Below are positions 11,675 through 22,129 of a stretch of 64,000 nucleotides of DNA, one piece after another. Every line of letters begins with the position of its first letter. Position 1 is the stretch's first letter. The notes below the pieces were generated by a model. The model was not told the DNA's origin, searched no databases, and saw only the letters and a program-made list of their open reading frames with translations. Position numbers and translations under genes: made by a program. This DNA comes from Pantoea rodasii. GTDB lineage: Bacteria; Pseudomonadota; Gammaproteobacteria; Enterobacterales; Enterobacteriaceae. Location of the stretch: the NCBI RefSeq assembly GCF_002095465.1, contig NZ_MLFP01000008.1, forward strand, positions 124,001 to 188,000, given 5' to 3'.

Positions 11675-13354
11675 TCAGAGAATTTGACTCAGGTGCAACT
11701 GACTCATCAGCAGCGGGTTGTCGCTATAGTCGACCGGGATTGCGACCACTGCAGGGCCGCTGACATCCATCGCGCTGCGTAACGTTGCCTCGAGTTCTTC
11801 GGCACAGTTAACTGCGAAACCGGTGGCGCCGAATGCTTCGGCATAGGCTTTAAAGTTAACCGGGCCGAAGTTGACGCCAGATATGCGCTGATATTTTTTA
11901 TCTTCCTGCATGGCGACCATGTTGTAAGCGTTATCGACCCAGATGATGTGCAGGATATTGGCTTTGAGCCTGACGGCAGTTTCCAGCTCCATGCTAGACT
12001 GCAGAAATCCCCCATCCCCGGAGACCGATACGACTTTGCGTGAAGGATCAACTAACCAGGCTCCGATAGCCCATGGCAGAGCGACACCCATGGTCTGCTG
12101 CCCGTTGGAAATCATAATCTGACGCGCCCGGAAACTGTACAGATAGCGCGCTATCCAGATATGAAAGCTGCCCATATCAACGGTGAGGCTGATATCAGAG
12201 TTGATGATGTCCTGCATCGCACGTACGATGCGCAGTGGATGCAGTGCAAACTGATTCAGGCTGGCGCCTTGCATGGCCAGCAACTGCCGTTGATGCTGTC
12301 GGTCTTCCAGTACAGAAGAAGCAGCGTTGCTGAGTTGCAGTGGTAAGTGAATGTGCGCGGCAATCTTGCGTACGGTCTGTGCTATATCGCCCACCAGTTC
12401 AGCGTCGGGAAGATAGTGGTTATCTGTATCAGCTGGTAACACATCAATATGCACCAGAATCGCCTTACCACTGTTCCACATGGCCGGTTCATACTCTACC
12501 GGGCTGTAACCAATAGTGATGATCAGGTCAGCCTGCTGTAACAATCTGTCTCCGGCCTGGTTATTAAATAATCCTACACGACCTGCGAACCGTGAGAAGT
12601 TCTCCTGTCTGACCGCGCCTGCAGCTTGATAGGTACTGGTCACAGGGATCTGGCTTTTTGACAGTAATTCATGGATTGCGGCGCTGTTTTCTGGCTGGCT
12701 GGCCATCAGTCCCAGCAAAATGACAGGATTTTTTGCCCGGCTGATTTCCTGGCCGACAGCGGCAATCAGGCCATCGGGAGCGGCACCCAGCTTGACGTGC
12801 CCATGGTTTTTCAAAGGGCTGCCCGAAACAGGTTGATCGATAACATCTTGTGGCAGGCTGATAAATGCGCCTCCACCGCGTCCATTTTCAGCATGACGAA
12901 AGGCATTCGACACACATTCGGGCAACGCGGCAGGGTCTGTCACCTCAACAGCATACTTAGTGACCGGACGAAACATCGAAACGGTGTCCATGCTCTGGTG
13001 AACCTGTTTGGCGCTATCCGACCGTTTAACCGCTCCTCCTATTGCCACCACCGGATCCCCTTCACTGGTAGCGGTTGCCATACCGGTAATCAAATTCGAA
13101 CAACCCGGTCCGGAGGTAACGAGTGCGACACCTGCATGTCCCGTCAGTCTGCCTACCGCGGCGGCCATAAAGGCGGCATTTGCTTCATGCCTGACAGGGA
13201 TGAGCTGAATGGGTGAATCCAGCAGTGAATCAAAAACTTTATCGATTTTGGCTCCAGGGATGCCAAACACGTGTTTTATACCTTGTGCCTCAAGCTGCGC
13301 AACAACCAAATCGGCGCCGCTGTTCCAAAGAGTGTGGTTGATTAACGTTTTCAT
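11675..13354 (-). CDS. budB: Catabolic acetolactate synthase
   Basis: Thiamine-diphosphate enzyme condensing two pyruvates to alpha-acetolactate, the entry to acetoin/butanediol fermentation. It is 559 residues, the size of catabolic AlsS/BudB enzymes, and has no regulatory-subunit gene beside it, unlike biosynthetic IlvBN or IlvGM. The N-terminal Pyr domain has HEANAAFMA with the catalytic Glu near residue 58. The C-terminal domain has [17 protein letters not shown] followed by NAYN, the metal/ThDP-binding signature, near 440-475. GGAGG precedes the ATG, and the gene starts 14 bp after budA ends. The frame is intact. Expression is probably controlled by the LysR-type product of the divergent gene at 14256, as in Klebsiella. 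Confidence 0.94.
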   Translation of the reverse strand: MKTLINHTLWNSGADLVVAQLEAQGIKHVFGIPGAKIDKVFDSLLDSPIQLIPVRHEANAAFMAAAVGRLTGHAGVALVTSGPGCSNLITGMATATSEGDPVVAIGGAVKRSDSAKQVHQSMDTVSMFRPVTKYAVEVTDPAALPECVSNAFRHAENGRGGGAFISLPQDVIDQPVSGSPLKNHGHVKLGAAPDGLIAAVGQEISRAKNPVILLGLMASQPENSAAIHELLSKSQIPVTSTYQAAGAVRQENFSRFAGRVGLFNNQAGDRLLQQADLIITIGYSPVEYEPAMWNSGKAILVHIDVLPADTDNHYLPDAELVGDIAQTVRKIAAHIHLPLQLSNAASSVLEDRQHQRQLLAMQGASLNQFALHPLRIVRAMQDIINSDISLTVDMGSFHIWIARYLYSFRARQIMISNGQQTMGVALPWAIGAWLVDPSRKVVSVSGDGGFLQSSMELETAVRLKANILHIIWVDNAYNMVAMQEDKKYQRISGVNFGPVNFKAYAEAFGATGFAVNCAEELEATLRSAMDVSGPAVVAIPVDYSDNPLLMSQLHLSQIL

Positions 13355-13368
13355 ATTGCCTCCTGCTG

Positions 13369-14151
13369 TTAGCTTTCGACGGATCGAATGGCTTCATCAA
13401 GATTGTGAGGATTAAGCTCTGCCCGAAGAAATTCGGTATCCCGGGGCAGTTCAATGACAAGCTTGCTAATGGCGCCGAAGGTCAGATTTCCCTCTCTGAG
13501 CACATAATCGAGGATGTGCCCACCGCCCTGTCGGTCATCAGTAATAAAATGTTCGTGATAACCCGCCACGTTGATTCCTTGCATGTATTGCGGTGTGCGG
13601 AAACCAATTAATTCACCCAGGGTGTCCTTAAATGTGAAAGTGGGCTGATCGCTTAGTACTTCAGGCATCGAGCGATAGGGGCGGCACTGACAGGGTACAG
13701 TTCGTGTCTGAACAGTATGAAAGTGTCCGCTGATGCGCATGGCGCAGAATTGATTGTCTGAGGTGATTTGAGTGTCGATAACCTGATGAACATCTTCTCG
13801 CGTCGCGGTTACGGTGAAGCGGTGATGATACTCAGGTTTGAAAAAGGTCATCACAGCGAAAGGCGTTTTTTGCCCGAGTTTAGCAGGGTTAGCCGTGCCG
13901 TCGGAGCGTAGCTGATAAACATGACTGTCGAAGGCAATAAGTTCTCCATCAAGCCGATTAAAGGTCCCCAGACCAAAATCACCTTTTTCCAGCAGCTCGG
14001 AAACTGTGGTTGAACCGTCATAAACCCCACTGAGTAGTGCGCTCATGAGTGAAGTCTGATAGATGATTTTTTCTGGTGAATCATCATTGAGTGTTTGGAC
14101 AGTTTCTCTCAACTGTTCATCGCATGAAGACTCAGATACAAAGTTATACAT
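13369..14151 (-). CDS. budA: Alpha-acetolactate decarboxylase
   Basis: Cytoplasmic zinc enzyme converting alpha-acetolactate to acetoin. It is 260 residues, the family's usual length. Metal-site features are visible: [15 protein letters not shown] in the middle and GYHEHF followed by GGHILDY in the C-terminal third, supplying the His ligands. The ATG at 14151 (MYNFVSES) is chosen over the frame opening at 14232 because GAGGTG lies upstream and family members begin there. First gene of the minus-strand budABC operon, 104 bp from the divergent regulator. Confidence 0.93.
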   Translation of the reverse strand: MYNFVSESSCDEQLRETVQTLNDDSPEKIIYQTSLMSALLSGVYDGSTTVSELLEKGDFGLGTFNRLDGELIAFDSHVYQLRSDGTANPAKLGQKTPFAVMTFFKPEYHHRFTVTATREDVHQVIDTQITSDNQFCAMRISGHFHTVQTRTVPCQCRPYRSMPEVLSDQPTFTFKDTLGELIGFRTPQYMQGINVAGYHEHFITDDRQGGGHILDYVLREGNLTFGAISKLVIELPRDTEFLRAELNPHNLDEAIRSVES

Positions 14152-14255
14152 TTGCCACCTCGCAAACCGATAGTTAAGCCGTGTTAATATCATCTTGGGC
14201 TTTTTAGCTGACCGAATCCAATAGCGAGACATGTTAACTTTGAGACGTTTTTGAT

Positions 14256-15134
14256 ATGGAACTTCGCCATCTGCGTTATTTTATTGCTGTCGCCGAGACG
14301 CTGCATTTCACTCGTGCCGCTGAGGTACTGGGTATCTCTCAACCCCCGCTAAGCCAGCAAATTCAGCGGCTGGAGCATGAAATTGGGACACCTTTACTGA
14401 AACGTCAGACACGGGGTATTGAACTCACCGAAGCAGGCAGGGCATTCCTCAATGATGCCTCAGAAATTGTGAAACTTGCCGACCACGCGCTTGAGAGAGC
14501 CCGCGGCATGGCTCGGGGTATAAGCGGACAGATCTCCCTGGGTTTTGCCAGTTCGGTGGCCTTCGGGGCGCCAGTATTTGACCTTATTTATCGTTTTAAA
14601 ACGCGGTATCCGGCGATGGAACTCATCGCCCGGGAAGAGAATATGGCTTTACTGATGCAGGATCTGCATGATGGATTACTAGACGCAGCATTTATTCGTT
14701 TACCCTGTGAAAGCAGTAAAGCATTCAATCTGAAGGTCATTGCTACTGAGAGAATGATGATTGCTTTACCTGCAGGTCATCCATGTAGCCATCTACCCAC
14801 CGTTTCGTTGACGCAGCTGGTGGACGAAACACTGATTATGTTTCCGCGTGAAGTCGCTCCCAGTCTTTATGAACTCATCGTCAGCACATGCATACGCGCA
14901 GGATTTACCACCACGCGATTTCTTCAGGCGCCACAAATAATGTCTTCTCTTGGTATGGTGGGGTCAGGATGTGGTATCGCATTAGTACCTGAGTCCATGT
15001 GCTGTGTGAACAATCCGCACATCATGTTTTGTGAGATTGATAACAATACCCTCTTTACTGATATTGCTTTTGCCTGGCGCCGCAGCAATCCCTCCCGGGC
15101 GGTAATGCACTTGCTTAGTTTAATAAACCAGTAG
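14256..15134 (+). CDS. budR: LysR-type regulator of the bud operon
   Basis: A 292-residue LysR-type transcriptional regulator. The winged HTH occupies residues 1-60 (MELRHLRYFIAVAETLHFTRAAEVLGISQPPLSQQI), and the periplasmic-binding-protein-like effector domain about 90-290. Divergent placement from budABC with a 104-bp shared intergenic region matches BudR/AlsR-type activators, which respond to acetate and low pH and activate butanediol genes. A LysR box in the gap was not resolved by eye. The ribosome site is weak. Confidence 0.88.
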   Translation: MELRHLRYFIAVAETLHFTRAAEVLGISQPPLSQQIQRLEHEIGTPLLKRQTRGIELTEAGRAFLNDASEIVKLADHALERARGMARGISGQISLGFASSVAFGAPVFDLIYRFKTRYPAMELIAREENMALLMQDLHDGLLDAAFIRLPCESSKAFNLKVIATERMMIALPAGHPCSHLPTVSLTQLVDETLIMFPREVAPSLYELIVSTCIRAGFTTTRFLQAPQIMSSLGMVGSGCGIALVPESMCCVNNPHIMFCEIDNNTLFTDIAFAWRRSNPSRAVMHLLSLINQ

Positions 15135-16159
15135 TTCAGCCAGGAATGGAGATCCATTTAGTACCTGACCATTGATATTAAATACCCGATCTTCAGTAAC
15201 TAACTGGATGATACCCAATCCGGCAGAAGACAGCGACTGCATACCTTTATTACCCTGCGCAGGTTAACTGAAATAAACACCTTAGAATGACCATAGTTCG
15301 TGTTGAAATCTATGGCGTCAGCGACGCTCAGAGTCAGTTCACTCTGCGCTGATTCCCGTTATGTTCGCTGAGTAAAACACCACATTTATTCGATGTACAT
15401 TACCCTTATCATTATCGTGACAGAGTCATGACAGACATTGACGTCAAGTATAATCCGCATTCCTTCCACAGAATTGTATGAAGCTTCATGCCTGCGCGAA
15501 CATCCGGTAGCAGAACCGGCATGGTGTCAGCATCCGGCAATGCCATCACCTTGTAGCCTGAGAAATGGCTCCTGTGGCGGGATTCAGCAGCACAGACAGA
15601 AAGCTGCATCCGTTCATGGAGCCCCGGTGAGACACATTATAGATATCAGGTTATGCCTCAGGCGAATACGCGCAGCCGGGATACTTTTCTCCCTCTGTTA
15701 TTGGCACCACACAGTTAAGCAAAAGTGTTTTAAAACGCGTGCAAGCCCCTTTCAGGCATGAGCATCAGTGATATACACAGGGAGCTGTCAGTAAGGATAA
15801 TCTTCCCATGTTTCAGCAGACCACGTCAGTTTTACCCAATGATTTCTCTTTCCATACTGACCCTGCCCCGAAATCCTGCGCCCATTCTTTGGAGACGGGA
15901 GCAGGCATGCGGTTTCTTCGGGTCAGTTGTATTGAACAGGTGACGTCAACACACATACTCAACGAGTGATAAGTACAGAAGCGCTCTCCTTAACCCTATG
16001 GAGCATTGGGATTGTAAGCTTCAGAACAGCTCCGGGATTAAATATGAAGCTATCTTTGTACATTTTGTGGGGTATTCGCTTCTCTCAGATGCAGAGGGCA
16101 ATAAACTGTCTATTCTTAGTGAGTTAGATACACGACTTTCCAACCATAAGGGATACGCA
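15135..16159. other. 1-kb stretch without a supportable gene
   Basis: No frame has a plausible start with protein-like composition. Around 15622-15690 there is a segment resembling one at 28649-28690 (shared CCCCGGTGAG and CGCAGCCGGGAT blocks), suggesting old duplicated debris. Confidence 0.5.
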
Positions 16160-16394
16160 ATGCATAAAAAAGGCCTTTTATTTTCTCTTGATTGCTTCAG
16201 CTTTCGCCTTCTCTGTCACCGGTTGTTCCTCAAATCAGGCGATTAAAACTTCAGACGGACGCACCATCGTCACAAACGGAAAGCCTCAGATTGACAGTGA
16301 CACCGGTTTGGTGTCTTACAAAGATGCTCAGACTGGCAGAACCGAGCAGATCAACCGCGACAAAATTACCAACATGAGTGAACTGGATAACTGA
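16160..16394 (+). pseudogene. YgdI/YgdR-type small lipoprotein, frameshifted in an A-run
   Basis: The mature part is a typical DUF903-type (YgdI/YgdR) lipoprotein: lipobox SVTGC followed by SSNQAIKTSDGRTIVT and, near the end, TGRTEQINRDKI. The signal peptide and mature part read as one protein only if one A is removed from the run of six at about 16166-16171: MHKKAFYFLLIASAF then follows. As written, the ATG at 16160 runs into another frame. It should be an outer- or inner-membrane lipoprotein of unknown role. The second lipoprotein gene follows 13 bases after its stop, so the two form a tandem duplicated pair. An A-tract indel could be phase variation, decay or sequencing error. Confidence 0.7.
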
Positions 16395-16407
16395 TAAGGA
16401 ACATACT

Positions 16408-16635
16408 GTGAAAAAAATGTTTTTTTCAGCCATAGCGACGATTATTGCACTTTCAGTTCTGACCGGGTGCACACGGACAAGCTATGCAATTCACACAGTT
16501 GATGGTCGTACAATTGTCACCGATGGTAAACCGAAAGAGTCGGATACGGGAATGCTGGGTTATACCGATGCTAACGGTGTGAAACAGCAACTCAACAAGC
16601 AGGAAGTCAAAGAAGTTTCTGAAATCCCTCATTAA
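16408..16635 (+). CDS. YgdI/YgdR-type lipoprotein (75 aa)
   Basis: Small lipoprotein with signal peptide KKMFFSAIATIIALS and lipobox LTGC, giving a mature protein of about 55 residues with the DUF903-type sequence IHTVDGRTIVTDGKPK and a C-terminal QLNKQEVKEVSEI. GTG at 16408 is chosen because it gives a compact signal peptide and AAGGA lies seven bases upstream. It parallels the preceding gene in sequence and length, so they are paralogues. A clear intrinsic terminator follows. Function of the family is unknown; the E. coli members are small envelope lipoproteins. Confidence 0.8.
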   Translation: MKKMFFSAIATIIALSVLTGCTRTSYAIHTVDGRTIVTDGKPKESDTGMLGYTDANGVKQQLNKQEVKEVSEIPH

Positions 16636-16640
16636 TTATT

Positions 16641-16666
16641 AAAAAAACCGCCCTTTGGCGGTTTTT
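16641..16666. terminator. Intrinsic terminator of the lipoprotein pair
   Basis: AAACCGCC, loop CTTT, GGCGGTTT followed by three more Ts, just after the stop; an A-run on the other side makes it usable from both directions. Confidence 0.9.
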
Positions 16667-16669
16667 AAT

Positions 16670-17260
16670 ATTTTACCTGAAACCGACGACTAACGAGCAA
16701 AGACGTACAGCTGCCCGGTGCGATTCTGCAGACAACTTCATCCTCCCGGTGTTTAATCCCTCTTTAAAACCTGTCAACTTCTATGCCTGTGCATAAGGGT
16801 AAATGGCGGGCGGATGAAAGAGCTTTTAACGTCAACAGACCAATTGAAGCTTGATTTCGGACGAATCAGCACTCAGGCTTATACTCTGCGCGATACCAGA
16901 TCTGCTCAGCGCAAAAACAGGACAAATTTTTTGCGCCGAAGCTTTGGTCAAAGCAAAGAGAAAACTCAAAATCACCTCAACAGTTTATACAGTGACTGCT
17001 GTAGTGGTTAACACTCAGTGGGGCGCATCCGGGTCCGGCTACTGTGCTGAATACTCTTGTTTCATGGGGCCGTTACACCCGAATTAATTATCAGCATTAC
17101 ACAAAGAAATTTTTATTGAAGGCAGTGTACCCGTGCACTCTGATCAGTAATTTATTTTCAAGGTGGTTTTTTATCCGCTGACTGCCAGCCTTAAGAATTA
17201 ACCTGACACCAGGATGAAATGAGTGGATTAAAAGGGCAAGCCGCCCCTTTAAAAATTGGT
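16670..17260. other. Stretch without a recognised gene
   Basis: Overlapping open frames at 16814-17087 have no ribosome site and no recognisable motif. Nothing else seen. Confidence 0.5.
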
Positions 17261-17264
17261 GGGC

Positions 17265-18166
17265 TTAACCCTGCGAACGTTGAGCATACATGATGCAATC
17301 TCTTCCCGCTCTTTTTGCTCGATAAAGTGCATTATCAGCAGCAGTAATAATTGCAGAAGAGGAGTCCCTTTTCTGTTTGATTGCTACACCAATACTTAAA
17401 GTAACACTAATACTGCCGTTACATCCATCTGAAACAGATGTCTTTATCTTTCTGATAACATCTTCAGCATTAGCGTCGTCAAAAATTATAATTGCAAATT
17501 CCTCACCGCCTGATCTGGAAATAAAAACATTGTCTTTTACAAAGCCACTCAGCCTCAACCCCAGATTTCTCAATACCTTATCCCCTGCCTCATGACCATA
17601 GGTATCGTTGATTTTTTTAAAGTGGTCAATATCTGCTATGCAAATTATTCCAGCCCTGCTTTCTATTTCTCTGAGCTTAACATTGAGGTGCCGCCTGTTA
17701 GGTAGTCCTGTCAATTCGTCTGTTAAGGACAGACTAACCGCAGATTTATAATTATGGTTAACGTATGATATGAACTTATTGAATGAATAAATAATCATAA
17801 GCATGGCTGGAACGTAAAGAAGAGCTGCTATTACAGATGCAGCATCCCTGTCAATCAGGTTAAGACCTCCAGCCATAGACGCCAGAGATGAATTCAGGAG
17901 CAAAAATAAGCTAACCCTGAAAACCAGTAAATGCATATCTTTAGAGTGAATGTTAAAAGATTTTCTAATGAACCATACCATTACTGTTACTGTGCAAGAG
18001 TTAATAAAGAAGTAAAAATTCAGTTTTGATGTATCACCAATTGCCAAAAAAGAATAACAATCAGCGTTGCCATAATGCAAGTGTAAATAATCACCATTCT
18101 ATAAAGAAGGCCTTCCGGGGATTCCACTTCATGAATGAGCTTGTCATGTATCTTAAAATTCATCAT
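17265..18166 (-). pseudogene. Membrane diguanylate cyclase, one frameshift
   Basis: GGDEF-family enzyme that would make cyclic-di-GMP from two GTP. The N-terminal half is a multi-helix membrane region, followed from about residue 130 by the GGDEF domain: LTDELTGLPNRRHLN, DIDHFKKINDTYGHEAGD, and the active-site SGGEEFAIIIF (GGEEF). The frame changes near 18050, inside a run of six Ts in the membrane part; adding one T joins the N-terminal piece (MMNFKIHDKL onward) to the rest with a smooth membrane sequence. AGGA precedes the ATG at 18166. As written, the downstream ORF (start at 18080) lacks the first helix. The catalytic domain is intact, so if the indel is an error this is an active cyclase. 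Confidence 0.8.
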
Positions 18167-18557
18167 ATAATCCTGATTTAGTTTAAGGAGTAATAGTACC
18201 ACGTGATAGTTTAGTAAGGTCATAAATTGTGCTTTTCAGGTTGATGATTCCATTTGATGCATAAACAAATCAGGCGCATAAGAATTCGCTGCAATTACTC
18301 AGACTGCTTTTTGTCAATTCCCTATAGAAACCATAAAAATTTATGAATGAAGCGTGACAGTCCCCTACTCCGGATCGTTTCTGCCAGCAATTCCGTTTCG
18401 TGCCTTCTCATGGGTGCACAGATAACCTCATCCCGGTTACCCGGCAAGATGTATTCGGCATTCAACGGTTATCCCCACACCATCATTAACCTCGCTGATA
18501 CGCAGTTAATGATGGTGAGAGACAGACCGAAAGATGAAGGTTGACGCGGAAAATTTT

Positions 18558-18881
18558 ATGAGAAAATCGATTTTATTGCTGAGTCGCGCCTTGCTTTCTG
18601 CATATCAGATACAGGATGTCACCTGACCTCCTGTAATTGATGACGCTTTAATGCACCCGGCAGACGCCAGTCAGTTAGTCGGAACTGCAAAGCTGGTCAT
18701 GCGAAACCGGAGGGATGTAACGAAACTTTACCGGGATCTTAGCGTGAACCAGAATACGAATGAGTTAGCTGACGGCGCGCGCGATGCGGCTTTATGTGCC
18801 TCAGCTGTCAACCCAGCCCTGGGGCTATGGGTAAAATGGAGTATCCTTTCAGGCCCGCTTTTAGAGAAGAAAATGCCTTAA
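18558..18881 (+). pseudogene. Possible exported protein gene with in-frame TGA
   Basis: One frame runs from ATG 18558 to 18881, broken only by a TGA at 18624. The first 15 residues look like a short signal sequence (MRKSILLLSRALLSA) followed by Tyr where a lipobox Cys could have been. After the TGA the frame is protein-like (PPVIDDALMHPADAS, later RRDVTKLYRDL). No family is recognised. Decay by a point nonsense mutation is the simplest reading. Confidence 0.3.
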
Positions 18882-18936
18882 TGAGGACATTCACTTTTCT
18901 GTCGTTGATAATGACATCAGCGAGCATGATTAGAAT

Positions 18937-19542
18937 TTATAACCCCAGACTGGCAAGCAGGTCATCCACGTCATCCTGGCTGGCAGCTTTATCCTTAGTC
19001 TGTGAAGAAGATAGGTGTGATATGTGGTCGGGCGTATTGTCGCGCAGCACCTTTATCAGTTGCCCCTCTACATCATTCAGCACGCTGACCATACGCTGCA
19101 CGATCTGGCCCGTCAGATCCTGAAATCCCTGAGCCATCATAATGGCATGCAGTTGATGTCGAGTGGAACCCGCTATGGATGGAATGGTGGCCAGCCAGTC
19201 CTGTGTGTCCGTGGCGAGTTTAAGAGAGGCCTTCACACCTTGAGGATTCTCCTCCCAGGCGTTCCAGCGTGACGTTAGCTTCTCAGCGTCATCTGCAAGC
19301 CCGTACTGCAGGGGCTGAGTCAGCTCAACGCTGGTCAGCACTCCCTCGGCGGCTTCCCGGGTCATATTGACCACATAGCCAAGCCTGTCGCGGGCTTCAG
19401 GTATACTGCCTGCCACCTCAGCTATTGTTTTATCAAGCCCGAGCTGCTGTAAGCTGTCGCGCAGAGAGCGCAAAATTGCACCGGTGCGCAGGGTAAGTGC
19501 CCGTATATCGGTTCCCTCGCCGTTAATGTCGGGTGATGTCAT
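18937..19542 (-). CDS. cheZ: Chemotaxis protein CheZ (CheY-phosphate phosphatase)
   Basis: Cytoplasmic phosphatase that accelerates dephosphorylation of CheY-P and so ends the tumble signal. It is 201 residues, near the 214 of E. coli CheZ. The long helical hairpin shows RDSLQQLGLDKTIAE and IPEARDRLGYVV. The active-site segment MMAQGFQDLTGQ keeps the catalytic Asp (residue 142) and Gln (146), equivalent to E. coli Asp143 and Gln147; the Asp three residues before the catalytic one is Gly here. The C-terminus ASQDDVDDLLASLGL matches the CheY-binding tail. ATG 19542 is chosen because AGGAAG precedes it. There is no cheY, cheA or other che gene beside it; a FliA-type promoter lies upstream. It is probably an accessory copy alongside a chromosomal cheZ. 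Confidence 0.92.
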   Translation of the reverse strand: MTSPDINGEGTDIRALTLRTGAILRSLRDSLQQLGLDKTIAEVAGSIPEARDRLGYVVNMTREAAEGVLTSVELTQPLQYGLADDAEKLTSRWNAWEENPQGVKASLKLATDTQDWLATIPSIAGSTRHQLHAIMMAQGFQDLTGQIVQRMVSVLNDVEGQLIKVLRDNTPDHISHLSSSQTKDKAASQDDVDDLLASLGL

Positions 19543-19580
19543 GAAGATAGCTTCCTGTAAAGGAGTTTGAAGTGATTTAG

Positions 19581-19607
19581 TTATCGGCAATCTGTGTACA
19601 TTATTGA
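19581..19607 (-). promoter_or_regulatory. Sigma-28 promoter of cheZ
   Basis: On the minus strand TCAA, exactly 15 bases, then a perfect GCCGATAA, 38 bases before the ATG. Confidence 0.8.
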
Positions 19608-20347
19608 GATCACACCTGACAGGTAGCACTTTAAAGGCGCATGTCCGGGGCCGGGTGGCGCCAGAATAACACGTTAAATTTCGGTCTTTACCCCAGCCAG
19701 TTAAGTCTGTGCCAGCGCAGACAGGCGCCGATAACCACACGTACAGGGAGCCGGAGTCTTCAGCGTTACAACCGTAAATCCCACGTTTGCCCTCCGTAAC
19801 AATCAGTATGTCGTATAACGTTTTTGTACTGCCTGTTTAGCACGCAGACCATGCAGACTTTAACTTCCACCTTCATCGCTCGGGTTTGCCTTGCCATAAT
19901 TGACTTTGTCCTCTACGACTTTACAGCCGTCGACATCACCCCGTTTTATATCATCAGAAGCTTGTGCTTTTCAGGCCGATATAGCCCCAGCCCACAAGGA
20001 TGAAGCTATCAAGAGCATCGTTCTGAACATGAGCCATTGCTGACTTCATCTGGAGGAGACCCCAATAGAGAATAGGTTGCACACTCAGCGTTCGGGCAGA
20101 AAATCTAAGTGAATAACCGGCAGCAACGGCAGTGCGTCAACAGATAAAGGGCATACCAGAAGGAGGCCCCAAAGCAGGTTAATCAAAAAAATGCCTGTTT
20201 AAACTGGACGCGGCGTACATCATTCCCGCCGGCTTCTGACTTCAGCAAATTCAGGCAGAAAATGTCCGGAAAGAATGACGCCTGCACGAGGATACGGCCA
20301 CTTCCCCATCAAGCTCATGAATACGTGCTGTCTTTCATTAAATCATA
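19608..20347. other. 740-bp gap, no gene seen
   Basis: No convincing ORF on either strand. A GCCGATAT at 19975 lacks a matching -35 element. Confidence 0.5.
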
Positions 20348-20572
20348 TCAGATTTTATTTTTATAACTTTTAAGCCAGTAACTGAACCGTTCCCCCATAG
20401 CTTTTGCCTGTTCAGAATCCCGGGCGTCACAAAGATAGAGACGCGAATTAGGTGGTGAATCAGAAGTGGCCAGATAAATCTCGTTACGGTCGTCAGTGTC
20501 ATCAATAATAATTGCTGTAAAGTTGAGTGAGGACCATTTCTTAATGGCCTCTCTGAATTCTTCCTGTTGCAT
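20348..20572 (-). CDS. Hypothetical protein (74 aa)
   Basis: Not recognised. An acidic, likely cytoplasmic protein: MQQEEFREAIKKWSSLNFT, a strand-like AIIIDDTDDRNEIYLAT, and RFSYWLKSYKNKI at the C-terminus. Composition is convincingly protein-like and the frame is bounded cleanly. GAGG lies eight bases before the ATG. It stands alone. Confidence 0.5.
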   Translation of the reverse strand: MQQEEFREAIKKWSSLNFTAIIIDDTDDRNEIYLATSDSPPNSRLYLCDARDSEQAKAMGERFSYWLKSYKNKI

Positions 20573-20694
20573 AATGGCCTCGATACCTGCTGTGTAAAAC
20601 AGGAATTGTCAGGACCAGAGCAAATTCATGGTAGAGGCATTTTTCCTAATTGACTCTGACCGGATCCAGAATTCGAATTTGTGCGACTTTATAC

Positions 20695-20895
20695 TTAACC
20701 TGCATGTGAGAATGATTCTTCATTCCCACTCATCTTCTCTGAACGTTTAAGCCCCATTTCAGGATCACTTAGGTCCACTAATGAGTGGATAAAGGTCCTT
20801 TGTTCGTCAGATAAGTACAAAATGTTAAAACTGCATTGATTACCCCCCTTTTGAACATTAAAAGTAACAGCATGTTTTTTCTCGAATCTTCTCAT
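20695..20895 (-). CDS. Hypothetical protein (66 aa)
   Basis: Not recognised. Begins MRRFEKKHAVTFNVQKGG, with a central SDEQRTFIHSLVDLSDPE that resembles a short helix-forming segment. A G-rich ribosome site (GGGGGG) lies just before the ATG. No domain can be named. Confidence 0.4.
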   Translation of the reverse strand: MRRFEKKHAVTFNVQKGGNQCSFNILYLSDEQRTFIHSLVDLSDPEMGLKRSEKMSGNEESFSHAG

Positions 20896-21401
20896 AACAC
20901 CCCCCGTCAGAATCACTGTATTTTCCGCGTTATCAGAGTAAGGATTGCCATAAAATCCCAGACTCGGGCAACGTCAACTCCCCCACCAGGAGAAATAGAC
21001 TTAATATTTTTTTCAATATCTAAGGTGAGGCATCAGATAAGGAAAAGAAACATTAAAGTAACAACTTTGCGCCTTTCAGATTTATTACCTGAATTCTAAC
21101 GACAGTATTAAGCGAAGCGTGGAGATTAAACGAAACTACAAATTGCGAGCACGCTCACATAAATTTTGATTTATGGCACTGAAATACTGATGAAACCGCA
21201 TAGAGGATGGCCATTGAAGTGACAGCGCATTTCAGAAAAAATCATTTTAATCCGGCCACTTACAAGCCTGCTGCAACTATATTACTTACTATACGATAAC
21301 GGAGAAGAGTGCAGAAAATATCTTTCCCGACTAATGATTATGTGCCGCATGGGGCCTGCCAGACGACGGAAAAAATTCGGGACAAGCCTGTAAGCGAAAA
21401 C

Positions 21402-21425
21402 AAAAAAGAGGGCCCCGGAGGGCCC
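21402..21425 (-). terminator. Intrinsic terminator, minus strand
   Basis: GGGCCC repeated around a four-base loop gives a very GC-rich stem, followed on the minus strand by a T-rich run containing six Ts. It lies 112 bp past the end of the broken small ORF at 21538. Confidence 0.8.
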
Positions 21426-21537
21426 CGCTAAACAGCTGTCAGGGAAAAGTATGTTTGTTTGGAGTTTTGTTACCGGTTTACCGGCTGTTACCCGGTATCG
21501 GTCAGCATCGGCAAAACTTTAAGGCTGTTGTATTTAT

Positions 21538-21693
21538 TTAACCTCTGTCATGCGCTTGTTTTTTCTTCAGTCGTTCCGCATCCCACTCCCCCTCAACCTC
21601 TTAGGGATTGTGGCACGCTCGCCATCAGTGCAGCCGCAGAGCCGTGAGACAAATGTGAAATTGACGACAAGTTGCTGCGTCAGGTCTCATCAT
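21538..21693 (-). pseudogene. Broken small plasmid-type gene (about 50 aa)
   Basis: A strong AAGGAG ribosome site precedes ATG-ATG at 21693. The product MMRPDAA continues in a second frame (LSSISHLSHGSAAALMASV) and ends in a third (EWDAERLKKKQAHDRG), so two single-base indels separate start from stop. The reconstructed protein is short, with an Ala-rich helix and a basic, charged C-terminal helix. I do not recognise the family. A terminator downstream supports former gene status. Confidence 0.4.
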
Positions 21694-22129
21694 CACATCT
21701 CCTTATAAAAGTTTGCCTGAAATACTCAGGTAGAAGGTATCAACGCCAGACAGTTCTTCAGAGCATTTTCTATCGCGTACCGCCGGAAGTTCAGCAGCTG
21801 GAGGGCGAGCTTCCTGCTTTAATCCAGTTTGGGATTGAGCTCACAGCGGCGTCAGGTCAGTAATGTCGGACTGCTATGCTGCACGCCAGGTGACACATCG
21901 TGCACATGCAGAACGTGTCCGCGCTCCCCAACCTTGGGGTTGCCGCCCGCTAAGGGCGGCTTCAGTAGGTGGGGCTGCACGTGCTGCCAGGCGTGCTCTG
22001 GTATCACAGGAACCTCATTAGCCATTCGGTGCGGCCCATCCCTGTTCCATAGGCTAATTAAGCGTCAGTGAAGGGACAGTTAACGAGAGCATCCGGCAGG
22101 AATAAAAACTGGTAATAAACTGGCTAACA

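Noticed and set aside
19975..19982. GCCGATAT resembling a sigma-28 -10 box
   Set aside because: The element 15 bases upstream is AGAA and no gene or terminator follows on the plus strand.
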